64,000 nucleotides of DNA from NCBI GenBank assembly GCA_933228895.1, contig OW121855.1:69898698-69962697 (forward strand). Reading direction: 5' to 3'. The notes under the pieces were generated by a model. That model saw only the letters and a list, made by a program, of their open reading frames with translations, was not told the origin of the DNA and ran no database searches. Of the stretch, positions 43,311 to 55,754 are shown piece after piece; the stretch's first letter is position 1, and each line of letters opens with the position of its first letter. Origin of the DNA: Platycnemis pennipes (taxonomy: Eukaryota > Arthropoda > Insecta > Odonata > Platycnemididae). Both the position numbers and the translations under genes were made by a program.

Positions 43311-44159
43311 GCAAGGAGAAGGGATCATCCTTTATTATTGGCACTTTTCACATGTATACAAAAATCCTGGACTCATGGCCAGATCTTCACGGAGAACGTG
43401 GCAGAGGGTACGGAACCAGGCCCCTATCCTGATGTATGTCAAAACCTTTCAGGGTTGGAACTTGGAGACAGAGAACCAGAACTAAATTCACCCCAAATCC
43501 AGGTCAGGTTGGTGAGGGGAGAGCCTCAATACCCAGAAAATCACACAGCAAGAGTTTGACTCGAGGATAGAGTTCCCATTCACCCCATTTTCCCCCAAAG
43601 AATCATTTTTTAAGTAAAAAATGTCCCTAGTTAATTCTTAAAGTCCAATTTTTCTAAAGTATTCTTCAGGAAAAATGAATATTATAATATAGGTATACCT
43701 AATACCTGATTTTTCTTATTCTATTTTATAATTGAATTAATGAAAATTTTTATGTATGGCAGTATGTAGAGTGCTAAACACAATAGTTTTATGTTTGCCA
43801 AGTCCCATTTATTTTAATTTATCTCAAGTTTGAGGGAAAATTTTATAATCTTCCAGATTTAAGGAGAATAATATGGAAACCTTCCCCAAGGCCTCTCCTG
43901 GGTATGGACGCTTTACCTCTAGTTAGCTGTCCTAATCTCCACCCACTGTAAAATAAACATCACTGGCTACTCCCCTTTGATTTAGATATATGTACAGTAA
44001 AAACTCATTATTACTAACTTTTGTCATTGCAAAGTAAATTGACTGATTCGAAACAAAATTTTTTACAGAGACAGCCAAATAAATGGGACAGAATTCAGTT
44101 TTATAACATTTATGATATTATGAATTAACCCAATAAGGCTAGTCCGCAGGTGAAAAAAA

Positions 44160-44785
44160 TCTAACAATTATGAAAAAATGTTAACTTGAAGAAATGTTAA
44201 TGAAAAAAAGAACATCTAATACATTACCAAGAGATTAGGACAGTACTCCATTCTGCATGGTGAGAAACTGTGACTTCAAAACTTTTGCTACAATGATTTA
44301 AAAAGCTCTTTGGTGGCATAAAATAGCTTACTTAATCCTAACCTGGTCCCAGTCATTTCATCTGAGGCATTAGTCAAGAATTATTTCTACACATAACATG
44401 AATAATTATTTTTCTTACTGGCTAGAGTTAAATGTGAATTTCACACTTAGTCCAAAGGGTTTTACAAAATACTGTCCACAAACCAACAACTTTAAGATAC
44501 TACTACTGCATTACTGACTTTTGGAGGTTATAAACTGGTGAATATATATATATATATATGTGTATCTGAAAGAAAAACTTACTTATGCTAGGTAAATGCT
44601 TCTGAATGGCATATGAAATTCTGAGATTGGCAAATATAAATGAAAAATTGGAGGAGACTTACAAACTTCAGCCTATGAATCAAGAACTCAGAATTACATA
44701 ATCAGTGAAAATTGCAGCCCCTTTACTGTAAATTTTGCTAACAATCTGCCAGTAAACGTGATAGCAAGGGTTTGAGTCAAGTCAA
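44160..44785. repeat. Direct duplication, copy 1
   Basis: It matches 46697-47417 in the same orientation. Copy 2 has about 100 extra bases at 47021-47120 that end in an attattatt-type tail like a LINE 3' end. Confidence 0.8.
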
Positions 44786-45052
44786 GTGATGCAGGATTAG
44801 GGATTTTGCCGAACTATCGGTCATGCATGGCAACTCTTCTGTTTTTACGTCTGGGGTGTTTTCATTAAAAGGAGTCACTTATTTGTAGCAAAATATATTA
44901 GATTGCCATTTACTGAACATAATTTAAAAAATGTTAATTCTTAGCATATCGCAGCATTTGATGTTGTGACGAGGTAATTGACTAGTGCTGTCGACCTTAA
45001 GTTGAAGCTGCTCTATTTTGTCATTGCCATGCATAAATGAATTAGGAGGACT

Positions 45053-45385
45053 TGAACTCATGGACTCGGACTCATGGACACTGACTCATGGACTCGGACT
45101 CATGGACACTGACTCATGGACACGGACTCATGACCTCGGACACATGGACATGAACGCGGACTCATGGCCTCGGACGCATGGTCTCGAACTCATGGCCGCA
45201 TGGACTTGGACGCATGGTCTCGGACTCATGGACTCGTGGAGTCATGGAACGGACTCATGGACTCTGACTCATGGACTCATGGAACGGACTCATGGACTTT
45301 GACTCACGGACTCGGACTCATCGACACATGGACTCGGACTCATGGACGCGGACTCATGGACTTGGACTCATGGTCTCGGACCTCA
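45053..45385. repeat. 14-bp minisatellite
   Basis: The unit is close to actcatggactcgg, repeated about 23 times with variants such as actcatggacactg. Long plus-strand frames here (45018-45302, 45164-45454) come from the repeat and are not taken as genes. Confidence 0.85.
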
Positions 45386-46696
45386 CAAAATGAAGGAAGA
45401 TGCATAAAAGAAGGAAGAATTATTACTTTTCCAGATGATGAACCAAATTTATAATTTAAGTGGCAGTGATTTACATAGTGAATTTATCTGTGATGCTTAG
45501 TGCAGAGTATTAGAATAAATTTATGAGACACGATAATAACTGATGGAAAAAAGAAATGAATAGACGAAGATTATAGCAGGTGAAAAGACTGCTAACATGA
45601 ATTAATAGAGCTAGCGACTGCTATGATTCAAGCGATCAAAGTATCAGAGCACTGATGGATTGGATAAATGGCAGCAAAGTAAGAGATTTCAGGCTAAAAG
45701 AATAATGAGCAAATACTAATGGGTACCGAGAGATTAGATAACATCTCTGGATATGTTAAGGGAATTGCAAAGGCAATTATTGTGCTACAGAACATTTGAA
45801 AAAAAAGTAAAGACAAGAGCTGTAAGAAAATGTGAACTACTTGACAATATCTACTGAATACACACTTCATATAAGATTAGAAAGAATTAATGTACTGCAA
45901 AAAGCCACATCCACACAAGCCACAAACTATAGGTAGAGTCAGAAAGAAAAATAAACATGGTTAGGTGGAAATAAATGTTAATTGATACTCTTGCTTTGGT
46001 ATGGGAAAGGAAAACCTACAAATAATTCAAAATAATAAAAAGACAAGATAATAAAAATAATAAGTAGCATTGAGTGTTGACCATAATCACAAATCTTGAG
46101 GGTTAAAAAAAAAATATATTTTAAGAATTGCTCCATCAATAATGCATAGAGGGCTTTTGGTCAGAATATTATATTCTCGCTAATAAGAGAATTATAAATG
46201 GGAGATTAATAGGTAAGCCCCCAAGAAAAGACCAGTTTGGGATTTGAATGATAAACGCACAATACTATGGCAGTGATGAGAAATTTAGGGAAGCAAAGAA
46301 AAGTACTGCTAAACAGAGGGAGACTGAGGATTGAACTAAATCCAAACGTAAAGTAAAACTAGCTATAGGAGGATCTGTATGTAATATTAACAGTTGTAAA
46401 TTATTTAAACCCATAATACAAAAGTAATTCTTTTAATGAGGTTGGAATAATTATTTCCCTAACTCCCCCTATTGAGGAGGAAGGGAGTGTGTCCTTCCTT
46501 CTCCCTGATTACAGGATTTCAACGAATTTGCATTTTACATTTTTACTCTTTTGTGACCATAGTAAGAATTATACTTTTATCAAATGTAATTGAATTAAAT
46601 GTTTTATTGTATGTATTTTAATTTTAGAAAATTCTTCATTTGTAAAAGCCTGTAGCACAATAAAGGACAAAAAAAAAATCACTGAAAAAAAACACA

Positions 46697-47417
46697 ACTA
46701 TGAAAAAATGTGTACATAAAAACCATATTGAAAAAAAAAGAACATCTTATACATTACCAAGAGCATAGGACAGTACTCCATTCTGCCCCATATGGTATGA
46801 AAATGTGATTTAAAAACTTTTACTATTATAATTTAAAGTCCTTTGGTATTAAAAAAAACCTGCTTAAGATTAATAGTCTCCTAGCAATTATTTTATATTC
46901 ATTATTCAAGAATTATTTCTATAATCAATGAGAATAATGATTTTTCTTACTGGCTAGAGTTAACTGAATTTCAGACTTTGTCCACAGGGTTTTAAAAAAT
47001 GCTGTCCACAAACCAACAACTATATCTTGTAATCTAATATTATTGTATCTGTATTTGACGAGGAACAGGGCACAATAGTGTTTCAAGTCCAATAAACATT
47101 ATTATTAATATTAAAAGAAACTACTACAACATTACTGATTTTTGGAGACTATAAACTGGTGAAACGATCATTTATTGTCATATACATATGTATTAAACAG
47201 AAAAACTTACCACTTTATGCTAAGTAAATGCTTCTGAATGGCATATGAAATTCTGAGATTGGCAAATATAAATGAAAGATTCGAGGAGTCTTACAAACTT
47301 CAGCCTATGAATCAAGAATTCGGAATTACATAACCAGTGAAAATTGCAGCCCCTTTACTGTAAATTTTGCTAACAATCTGCCAGTAAACGTGATAGCAAG
47401 GGTTAGAGTCAAGTCTA
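46697..47417. repeat. Direct duplication, copy 2
   Basis: Partner of 44160-44785. Conserved at both ends, with an internal insertion at about 47021-47120 ending in ccaataaacattattatta. Confidence 0.8.
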
Positions 47418-50400
47418 TTTTGCTGATTTATTTAGTGGTGAGAATTGATGCAACAAATTGTCCAAATAAGAATCGTTAACCTGGCAAAGGAGGAACTCAC
47501 TCATCACTTTCACTGAACATCACTGAATGTCATTGAAATGAAGCTAAAGGTTTGACAACTTAACCACTGAGGAAAAAAGGAATTAATTGGATTTATATTT
47601 CACTAAATGCTCCAGTTGCCATAAACATGTTCCTGTTAAGATGTACAGACTTATCTGGACAAAATTGTCCCAGAAAAATGAGACAGCCATTTTAGATAGA
47701 AGAGAAAATGATAAATTTTTGGACTTTACCTTGCATAAGAAGAATTTTGCAGGTTTAATGTTCCTTACTGCTTTGTAAGTCCCATCACTTGTGTAATATT
47801 GAGTTTCCACTGGACATATTCAGAATTCAGAACCCCAAAGCAAACAATGAGCTTCATCCCCAAAAGCTATGAGATTAAGATTTCATTTCAGCGGTTTTGC
47901 ATCAAAGCCTGTGCCCATTCCAAGCATCTTTAATTTAAATCTCGACAGAAATAACTGTTTGATATAAATTAGATGAAAAAAAAATTGTGAGTGATGTTAC
48001 TGAATACAAGAAAAAAAGCAATCAAAGTTATTGCAATCAAAGTTGAAATTCTCTAATTGTATCAAATTGCTCTAGATTTATAAGAAATGGATGATACACT
48101 TAAAAAATCACTCGAATAAATTCATAAATATTGTGATTTACCTGTTTGAAAAATCTAAGTTTGCTTTGCAACAGGTAGAAAACATTGTTGGAATGTAAAA
48201 GGATGCAGGAGGAGATGAGAGAGATCTAATGGGCAATGGGTAGAGTTGAGCCTTCTGAAGGAGGACTGGTTTTACATGTAATCAAGTGATGATTATCCTC
48301 ACTTTGGGAAATATTTCCATCATTAGACTGTACTATCCTAATATTCAATAAGCTGTGTGGTAATTATCAAGACTAGTTTTACATCACGGTCAGTTGCATT
48401 GGAAGAGTGTTTGGGTCTGGCAGTTCTGGAGAGGTTTATTAGATTCAAAGCTATTGAATTAGTTGGCAGAATATTTTTTGGGGATCGAGAATATATCGGA
48501 TAAATATTGATGGTGGTTTTGTTGCTTAGAGAAATAAGGTACATATTTCAAAATTAATATTAGAGAATGGATGCCCGCAAAGTAGTAAGATAAGAACTAA
48601 GGTTGAAGACATTTTTGGTGAAGTGAAATTTGGGAGAGTTGAATTTTTTAGGATGTTTGTATTGGGGAGAGTTTCTGAATAGCCATGTTATGAGAGGGAG
48701 TTAAGAAAGTAGGTGAGGAATTTTTCAAACGATTCTCTCCCTTGATAGCATTAGCTCAATATTGAGCATTTTGACTCAGACTAAGTACACGTATTGTGTA
48801 CAATCTGACACAATCAACTATCTTGGGCCACGTGGGCTCCTATGCTCAGCCTGAGGTTGGTGAAGGTCTTAATTTGATCCATTAATCTTAACAGTGGCCA
48901 ACCTTCCTGACTTTTGCTCCAGGCATTACCTTCGAGTACCATCTTGCCTACTTTTGTTTGACATGCCTATTCCACTTATTCTTCCTTATTTTTGTAAGTT
49001 TTTAAATTGTAATCTTGGCTATGCCATTCTCCACTTGATTTCTTTTGAACTGCCACCACTGTCTGGCATTAAGGCACCCAGGCTCGAGACTTCCTTTTTT
49101 ACCGGTATATAACAAATGAGATTCAACAGTTGGGATCTTGTTGTATCACCATAAGTTGCCATTTTTGGTGATTGAGTAGCAAGCCTAATTTCATGTTGGA
49201 TGTCTCAATATGCTTTAGTAGAGCGGCCAAGATCTGTCTTTGTTGCTGAGGAGAGCCTGTCATGTGCATATCTCAGATTTGTAATCTGTCTACAACCAAT
49301 ACTGATGTCTCCTTGAAATTCATCTCGGTAATAGCAAATGAACCATTTGCTGACTATCTTGAACATGATGGGTGATATTTCACAACCTTACAAAAATCAA
49401 AAGATTCAGGATTGTCAAAATACAATTGCCACCGATATACAGGCTGTAAAGAAACTAATTTGAATGTTGGTAAATGCCAGGTGGCAGCCCATTGAACTTT
49501 TCCCTTTTCTTTCTGTAGCCTGCATTTCATAATGATTTTATGATATTATGATTTTCTTCTTATTTGATTGCCTCTGTGTATCATAGTTTCTTTCTTCCTT
49601 TTTATTCTTTTCACAAATATTTCTTCACTCAATCCAATATTTTATTTGGTTCCAGTGTTCTCTTTCCAAGAATTTTCTTTGTGGCATCAATATCTCCTTT
49701 CTTAACATTTCTCAACCATATCCTTCTCCAGGATTTATAAATTGATTGGATCTTTTTTGACAACATTAAGCTGTTGGTAAATCCATGAATTTCTCTAAGC
49801 TCCAGTTACTCCTACAAATTCTATCAATTTTCTTAATTCTAATGCAGAATTTTTCCATGATTAGTTAATTATCACTATCCATAATTGGATAACAATGGCT
49901 GGATTTTGCTATATGTGTGAACCTTCATTTGACCAGAAAGTGATAAATTTGATACTTTCTTGTGTCTTGTGCCTCCCAGATGCACAAGATTTCTGCAGAG
50001 AAAAAAAAGCATCCAGCTCGATCACATTGACAGGATTCTCATAACTCTACCTCAATCTCAACAGGTAACTTTTTTATGGCTAGTTCACAATCCTTGAATT
50101 CATCTTCATCAGCATTGCTGGTTGGGAAACATGATCACTATTGTTGAAGCAGAGTAACAAATATAATTGGCCTATTGCTCTGAGAAATGTTACCATGCCA
50201 ATGATACTACTTTAATTTATAATTGTATCATTACCACTCCATTTCTACCTCTTCTTTCTCACCACATGAATTTTTAATTCTAAGTATTTCACAATAAAAG
50301 TCTCACTTATTCTCCCACCTTATTTTTACATAAACCTAGAATCTCAACCTCACTTTTGTTCATCTCATTCATTACTCACTCCAATAGTCCCAACCTCAAA

Positions 50401-50534
50401 TCTGTTCTTGATTTCCAAATAAGATTTTTGACTGCTATTCCTCGTAAAGTATTTCATTGGATAACGACTTGAATAAACTAGTTACTTCCCCCTGTTAGAT
50501 TTATAATTCTGATAATCATTATTAGCAACACACC

Positions 50535-50867
50535 TCACCATTATCATCATCAGTCAACAATCCTAGGATTGGTTTGATGCAGCCCTCCACAAGATTCTTC
50601 TATCGGCCGACCTCTTCATATTAACGTACTTACTCTCTTTCTTGTCCTTTACAACCTGTAACTCATACGAGGCCTGCCTTTTCCATTCTTCCCATTCACT
50701 TTTCCCTCAATGATTTCCTTCATCAGGCCATCGTGTCTTAAGATGTGGCCTATTAAGTGGTCCCGTCTTCTTTTTAGGGTTTTCAGTAGACATCTCTTCC
50801 CTCCCACTCTTCTTAAGACTTCTTCGTTTGTCACACGATCAATCCATTTTATCTTCATCATTCTTCT
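50535..50867 (-). mobile_element. 5'-truncated RTE-like LINE with 11-bp target duplication
   Basis: AGCAACACACC lies on both sides (50524-50534 and 50868-50878), and the left arm has a single matching site at 14040-14050. On the minus strand it encodes the reverse transcriptase tail: RRMMKIKWIDRVTNEEVLRR and RRRDHLIGHILRHDGLMKEI, then GKGRPRMSY. It ends in gactgatgatgataatggtga. The frame at 50649-50897 starts in flanking DNA, so its first ten residues are not LINE sequence. Truncated at the 5' side by incomplete reverse transcription. Confidence 0.85.
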
Positions 50868-51488
50868 AGCAACACACCTATCCCTACAGTTCTTCATATT
50901 TCCTCTCCATATTTAAGGGAAAATAATGCATTGGTTTTGACTTCCTTCCACACTGCAGTTTTACTGCCAATGAATTTACTTTGACTATTCCAGTAAATAT
51001 TCCAACAGCCTATTTTGAGTACCCTACTTTGCACTGCATAGACAGCTATTCCCTCTACGGTGAAGAGTTTCTTTTGACCTCTTCTGACGTTTAGACTCTT
51101 GTCTCCACCCATCTATGAAGGACTACGATCTCCTCTGATGCCACTGATCAATAATGGTTCCTCTGCCTTTAGAGGTGATTTCTTGCCCCTTATAGTGCGA
51201 GCCAGCCACTAACTGCTCATCTACCTTCCATGCAAGCCATTGACTCTTGATAGCAGGGGTTTCCTTATCCCGGGAAACTCGGTCGCCAGAGCCTCATCAG
51301 CAAACGCAGGGGGTGCCACGTGCAGGAGAGGTTGACATTTGAATGGGAGAGGCTATCTGAGACGCATCCCATCCCTTACCCCCCTTTAAATAACATTTTT
51401 AATACACTCGAGAATAGGATCTGTGTAACTTGTGAGACACTATGTTGACACTACAAGAATATCTTTTCTTCATACAACACTCCTCCAC

Positions 51489-51840
51489 ATATATCTAATC
51501 ATCATCAGAAAAGTCCTAAGATTGGTTTGATATAGCTCTCCACTCCCTTCTTTTTTCAGCTAACCACTTCACATTTATTAATTCTCATCTTTCACATCCC
51601 TCACTACTTGCCCTAAATATCTCACACAAAGCCTTCCATCACCTTCACTTATCCCTTGATGACTTTCTTCATCAGACATAGTAGATATCTCAACATGTAG
51701 CCGATTAGAAATTTCAATCTTTTTATCAAGGTTTTCAGTAGACCTCTTGTCTAACAATCTTCCTAGAACCTCTTTTTTAGTGACGCAGTCATTTTGATCA
51801 AATAAATTCAATCATTCGATGCTAATAATTCTTCTCTAGA
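51489..51840 (-). pseudogene. Old RTE-like LINE 3' relic (right arm)
   Basis: Partner of 13000-13445. The minus-strand frame 51811-51578 has DQNDCVTKKEVLGRLLDKRS and GDGRLCVRYLGQVV. It ends near 51489 with the family's 3' terminus (caatcttaggacttttctga, then tgatga). Present in both arms, so it predates their separation. Confidence 0.6.
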
Positions 51841-52011
51841 ACAACTTTTCACAAGCTTCCATCCTCAATTTGCTATCATTCATGCCTCACTTCAATAAAG
51901 AGGAGTCATTCAGATGTATATTCTGGAAAATATAACCAATAAAAGTCCTTAAAGGTACAGTTGGGACCTTTCATTGGGCTAGCTGTAATCCTTGATGTGC
52001 CTGCTGTAAAA

Positions 52012-52142
52012 ATTTTAGCCCGTGTTCAGGCTAAGTTATATCATGGTGAATTCTCTTAGGTATTATGAAAAGTAATAAATATATTTAATATTTGATTACA
52101 AAAATTAGTACTCCAGTTAAGCATCATTTAAGTGCATAACTG
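52012..52142. repeat. Right arm block split by piggyBac relic, part 1
   Basis: Reverse-complement partner of about 12020-12140, with ggtattatgaaaagtaataa and tcatttaagtgcataact well conserved. The match resumes at 53629. Confidence 0.75.
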
Positions 52143-53617
52143 TATGTAACATAACTTTCCACCCAAGATTTATTTTTGTAAATTTTAACAAACGTTTGTG
52201 TATTTCTGGTTCATAGGCACTTATTTTTGCCATCAGGGAGAAAAAAAAATTTTCAGACCAACATTTATCGCGGAAAGGTACCCGCATAATCGTGCGGGTT
52301 AGGGTGTAATTGTGTAAGGAAAAATCCTCACCCCGTACATTCGTGTGGGTTCGGGCACAATTATGACTAAAAACTATTCTCAAAATTTTTGTTTTTAAAA
52401 GGATTTATCCTCATATGAAGCACATATCATAGCTATTATTAACAAAAAGCATCATTTTTCTCTGGAAAAACCAATTTAATTAAAAAATACACTTATAAAC
52501 AAGTGATAAAAAGCAGTAATATTTTTTAAATCTTTATCAATGTCCAACAAATAAAAATTAATTTAAGGATGATTTGTGTGGAAATCTTTGAAACAATTTT
52601 TGTTTTTTAAAAGACATAAATAAACATTACACTTCTTAGATCTTGGTTTTGTCCTGCTATTACATTTATTGTACCTGCACATTCTCAGCGATAGGATGTC
52701 ATCAATCACAGGTATGTGGTTATAACCATCAAAACACTTGTCTGCACTGGGAAAGACACTGGGTGTATTGTAATATTTACATTTTTTCACTTTAGGAACC
52801 TCATCTGCCATAATTTATTCATCAGTTCCATCCACCCTAGCTCTATCAAGACTAGCAATGAGAGCTTCTGCAAGCTCAGTCCTTAACTTCAGGAAGTCCT
52901 TTGTTTTCCTTCGGAGACTCCTATTTTCTCTACATATTTCTTTCTACTGGAACCAGTGGTTCCAGTGAGGAGAGCAGAGGAGGTTATTTTTGAGAGGAGG
53001 TTATTTTTCGATGGGAGGGAATGGAGGGTTGGGGAAAATATGAAAGGCTGTCAAGGCAAAGTGGGGGATGGGGCGAGAAGGTAAAGAATCACCGAAAATG
53101 ATACCTATCTTAGTTTATTCATGACCCCATACAAATAAAAAAGTAAATAAACTTGGCATGGCTGTGTTCTACACAAAGTTTCTCTCAGGAATTCTCCCTA
53201 ACATGTTCATTTTATCTTTGAAGAAAATAAAATCGTCATCATCATCATAAGTCATAATTGAGTCTGAACCCGCACAATCGTGCGAGTACAGTTTTTATCA
53301 GAAATAAATATTTAATGATACATCATACTAGGCACTTGAATGAACCACAATAGCAATTGACATTTAAATTATTTTTAAATTAAGCATTAAAAGAATATAA
53401 CAATTATAAGCATTTAAAAAACTGCAAGTAACATTAGAGCAACAAAGGAGCACCAAAGTCTCTCAGAAAAAAGTCACCAACATAACCTAATGTAAACTAT
53501 TCAACTAATGCCTCCCCATGCATTAGAGGGGAACCCACATGATTGCAGCGAGCCGGTGGGAGCCAGAGAAATATCTCGTGGATGCACGATCGTGCGGGTA
53601 TGACTACTGGATGCATG
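52143..53617 (-). mobile_element. piggyBac-like element relic
   Basis: This 1.5-kb insertion interrupts right-arm sequence and encodes a piggyBac-type C-terminus. Four versions of a palindrome built on cccgcacaatcgtgcggg lie near its two ends: 52281-52298, 52331-52350, 53269-53286 and 53583-53598. Such repeats inside piggyBac ends may be transposase-binding sites. No clean TTAA duplication was found, and about 35 bases of arm sequence are missing at the site, so the edges have been altered. Confidence 0.65.
52563..53260 (-). pseudogene. piggyBac transposase remnant (C-terminal zinc domain)
   Basis: The 82-codon frame 52811-52563 ends with CRYNKCNSRTKPRSKKCNVY, then LCLLKNKNCFKDFH. This is the cysteine-rich zinc-binding domain at the C-terminus of piggyBac transposases, with the spacing C-x4-C, C-x3-C and the final F-x2-FH. 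Upstream, the minus strand at 53255-53170 has a DYDDDDDFIFF stretch like the acidic N-terminus of the family. The catalytic DDD domain that should lie between is missing. So this is an internally deleted copy that could not act by itself. Confidence 0.75.
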
Positions 53618-53680
53618 CAACTTTGGAATTGAGGATGGCCATTTAATTTTTGCCCTTTTACTGCATACAAATATATTGAG

Positions 53681-54204
53681 ACAAATGATAACAAGCTATA
53701 TCCACAAACAAAACAATCAGAGACTGTATTCAAATCCATTATGAAAGCCTGCTGAGCTCATAGTTAATATCAGTGGATACAATAGCAGTCTTCAACTGAA
53801 AAAATTCAAGATTATCTTTAGTGGCAGAGTAAGTTTTCCTGCCATTAAAAAAATATATATTAACATCAAACCACGAGTTTTTTCCGCTAATTCTACATGG
53901 AGTAGGGGAAGGCTAGAGACTGGATATGATTTTCACAAATTCAAGTTAGGCCACACAGCAAATGTATATGAAGTGAACGAGTGTTCTTCAATCATTCCCT
54001 TTACTACCAATTCCCTTACTATGACTTATCATTGGTCTCTCCAATGTCCAAGCCACCCTTCCTACCATGGATCTAACCTGATTTCACATCAAACCCTCAT
54101 CTTCCAGAGCACGTTGTATGACTACAGAAAAGTTGCATTCGGATTTCCTAATTCAGAAAAAGATTAATGGTGGCATTCATAGTGATTCATAAATGGTTCC
54201 ATTT
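53681..54204. other. Right-arm-only stretch, unrecognised
   Basis: No partner in the left arm, where the gypsy and Tigger insertions lie instead. The only frame, 53973-54167 plus strand, shows no family resemblance. Confidence 0.4.
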
Positions 54205-55612
54205 AAGTCTTTTGTAAAAGACAAAATATTGATTGTTATTCTAAAAAAACAAAACATGAACCATACTGCCACATGTAACACCTTAGGCTTAAACCTTTAT
54301 AACAGTTAACTACCTTGGATGAGTAATTGCATAAGCATATAGGTATTACTTTGAAAACAACAATAAAAATTTTAGTACAGGAAAAATTGTATCATATATT
54401 CTTCAAATAAATATTGTATAGATAACCTTACATTTTACCACATAGCTCTTTGATCTTACTTTACTTACAATTCCTTTGCCTTTTAAAATGGTCTCTGGTG
54501 AATAAAACATATTACATATTACTTTAATAAAAGCATGCACCTTGTTTTGAAAATCTCACACTAATGGACACAAGCATTAAGTCATGAGAAGCTCATTTAA
54601 TTACTTCAAATATCACTGCAAAAAGTTATTCAATATTTAATATTTTGAAAGGAAAAGTTATATGCAGTGCTTATGTATCAGTACCATCAACACCAGTACA
54701 TACCATTTCAGAGAGAGCAAATGATGGTTGGTACATGCATAACAGCAAAAGGGCTGAAATCCACAGCAAATCCAGTGAGTGAAGAGCCAAGGGCTGAATT
54801 TGCTGCTAATGAAAATCAATGAATTTATCTCAGATTAAGTATTCTTTTCCTCATTAAAGAAATATTTATTATGTCTATACAAGTTTCGATGCATCACTAA
54901 GAGTTGAAGATAGCCTCTTTGTTTGGTAAGGTTTCATTTTAATGGGCATAAAACTTTACCAATAACCATTTACTTTCGCTTATGAAAACATACAGATCAT
55001 TTCCCAATACCAACGGAGATATTCAGCCCTGAGCCTAACTACAGCTGCCAAGAATAATAAGATCATTCTGATGAAAATTCCACAAACTACATAAATTTAA
55101 ACTATTTTCCATAACTTATCCTGAGTGCATATGTACTCTTGCAAATCATTGCATGCTCTGAACTCTTTCTTGGATTACCATGTGTTTTTGATAAACAGTT
55201 GAGTGTTCAGCCTCTTTCTTGGTCCAAATAAATGAGAGTTGCAGTTGCATGAGGCACATAAATACTGGATTGGAAAGGGAGAAAAAGATGCACTCAAGTT
55301 TCCCTGGGAAAAATATTTAGCACTCATGCAGATGTCTCCCCCAATCTTTTTCAGATTTCACTGTAGTGACAATGAGTCTTTCCTTTTTAACCATTTTCAG
55401 TAGTTGTTACATTCATCTAAGTTTACCAATTATTGTACTGAACACAGTTTGACAAATATACCAAATTAGATTTCTTAGAATTTTATTTGAAATGATTTAA
55501 TTATTTCGGATATATCCCTGTACCCTTCTCCCCTCTTTAACTCTTTAGGAGCTAGGTGGAAGAATGGACAATTTAGTGTCGATCTCACCCCAAATAAAGA
55601 CAGTATTACAGT
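54205..55612. repeat. Right arm of inverted duplication, outermost block
   Basis: Reverse-complement partner of 385-1925. The outer edge is near 55612, after ccccaaataaagacagta. Confidence 0.8.
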
Positions 55613-55754
55613 ACAAACTCGAAATTACGATCCTCGAAATTACAATATTTTGATATTATGAAGCAAAATCATTGGTCCCAACCATAAGGGTATCAAAATA
55701 CCCAAAATTCCCATGTGCACTCATGCATAATGCGCAGGTTAACCTTTGGCTGTT

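Larger units (their letters stand above)
43350..49500. other. Six-kilobase block present only in right arm
   Basis: The left arm passes from about 15080 to 15400 where the right has this whole block. It contains a direct duplication, a 14-bp minisatellite, a short (AT)n run at 44543-44561 and a partner of 29250-30100. No transposase, polymerase or host gene is recognisable. It may be a composite of several insertions or a deletion in the left arm. Confidence 0.5.
49540..52012. repeat. Right arm of inverted duplication, central block
   Basis: Reverse-complement partner of 12824-15080. The stretch 51100-51400 is the best preserved. It contains the RTE-like insertion at 50535-50867, which the left arm lacks. 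Confidence 0.85.

Noticed and set aside
43995..44150. Tigger-like terminus tacagtaaaaactcatta
   Set aside because: Only one end is suggestive and no coding or partner end was seen.
45018..45454. Two frames of about 95 codons rich in THGL and DSW
   Set aside because: They are translations of the 14-bp minisatellite.
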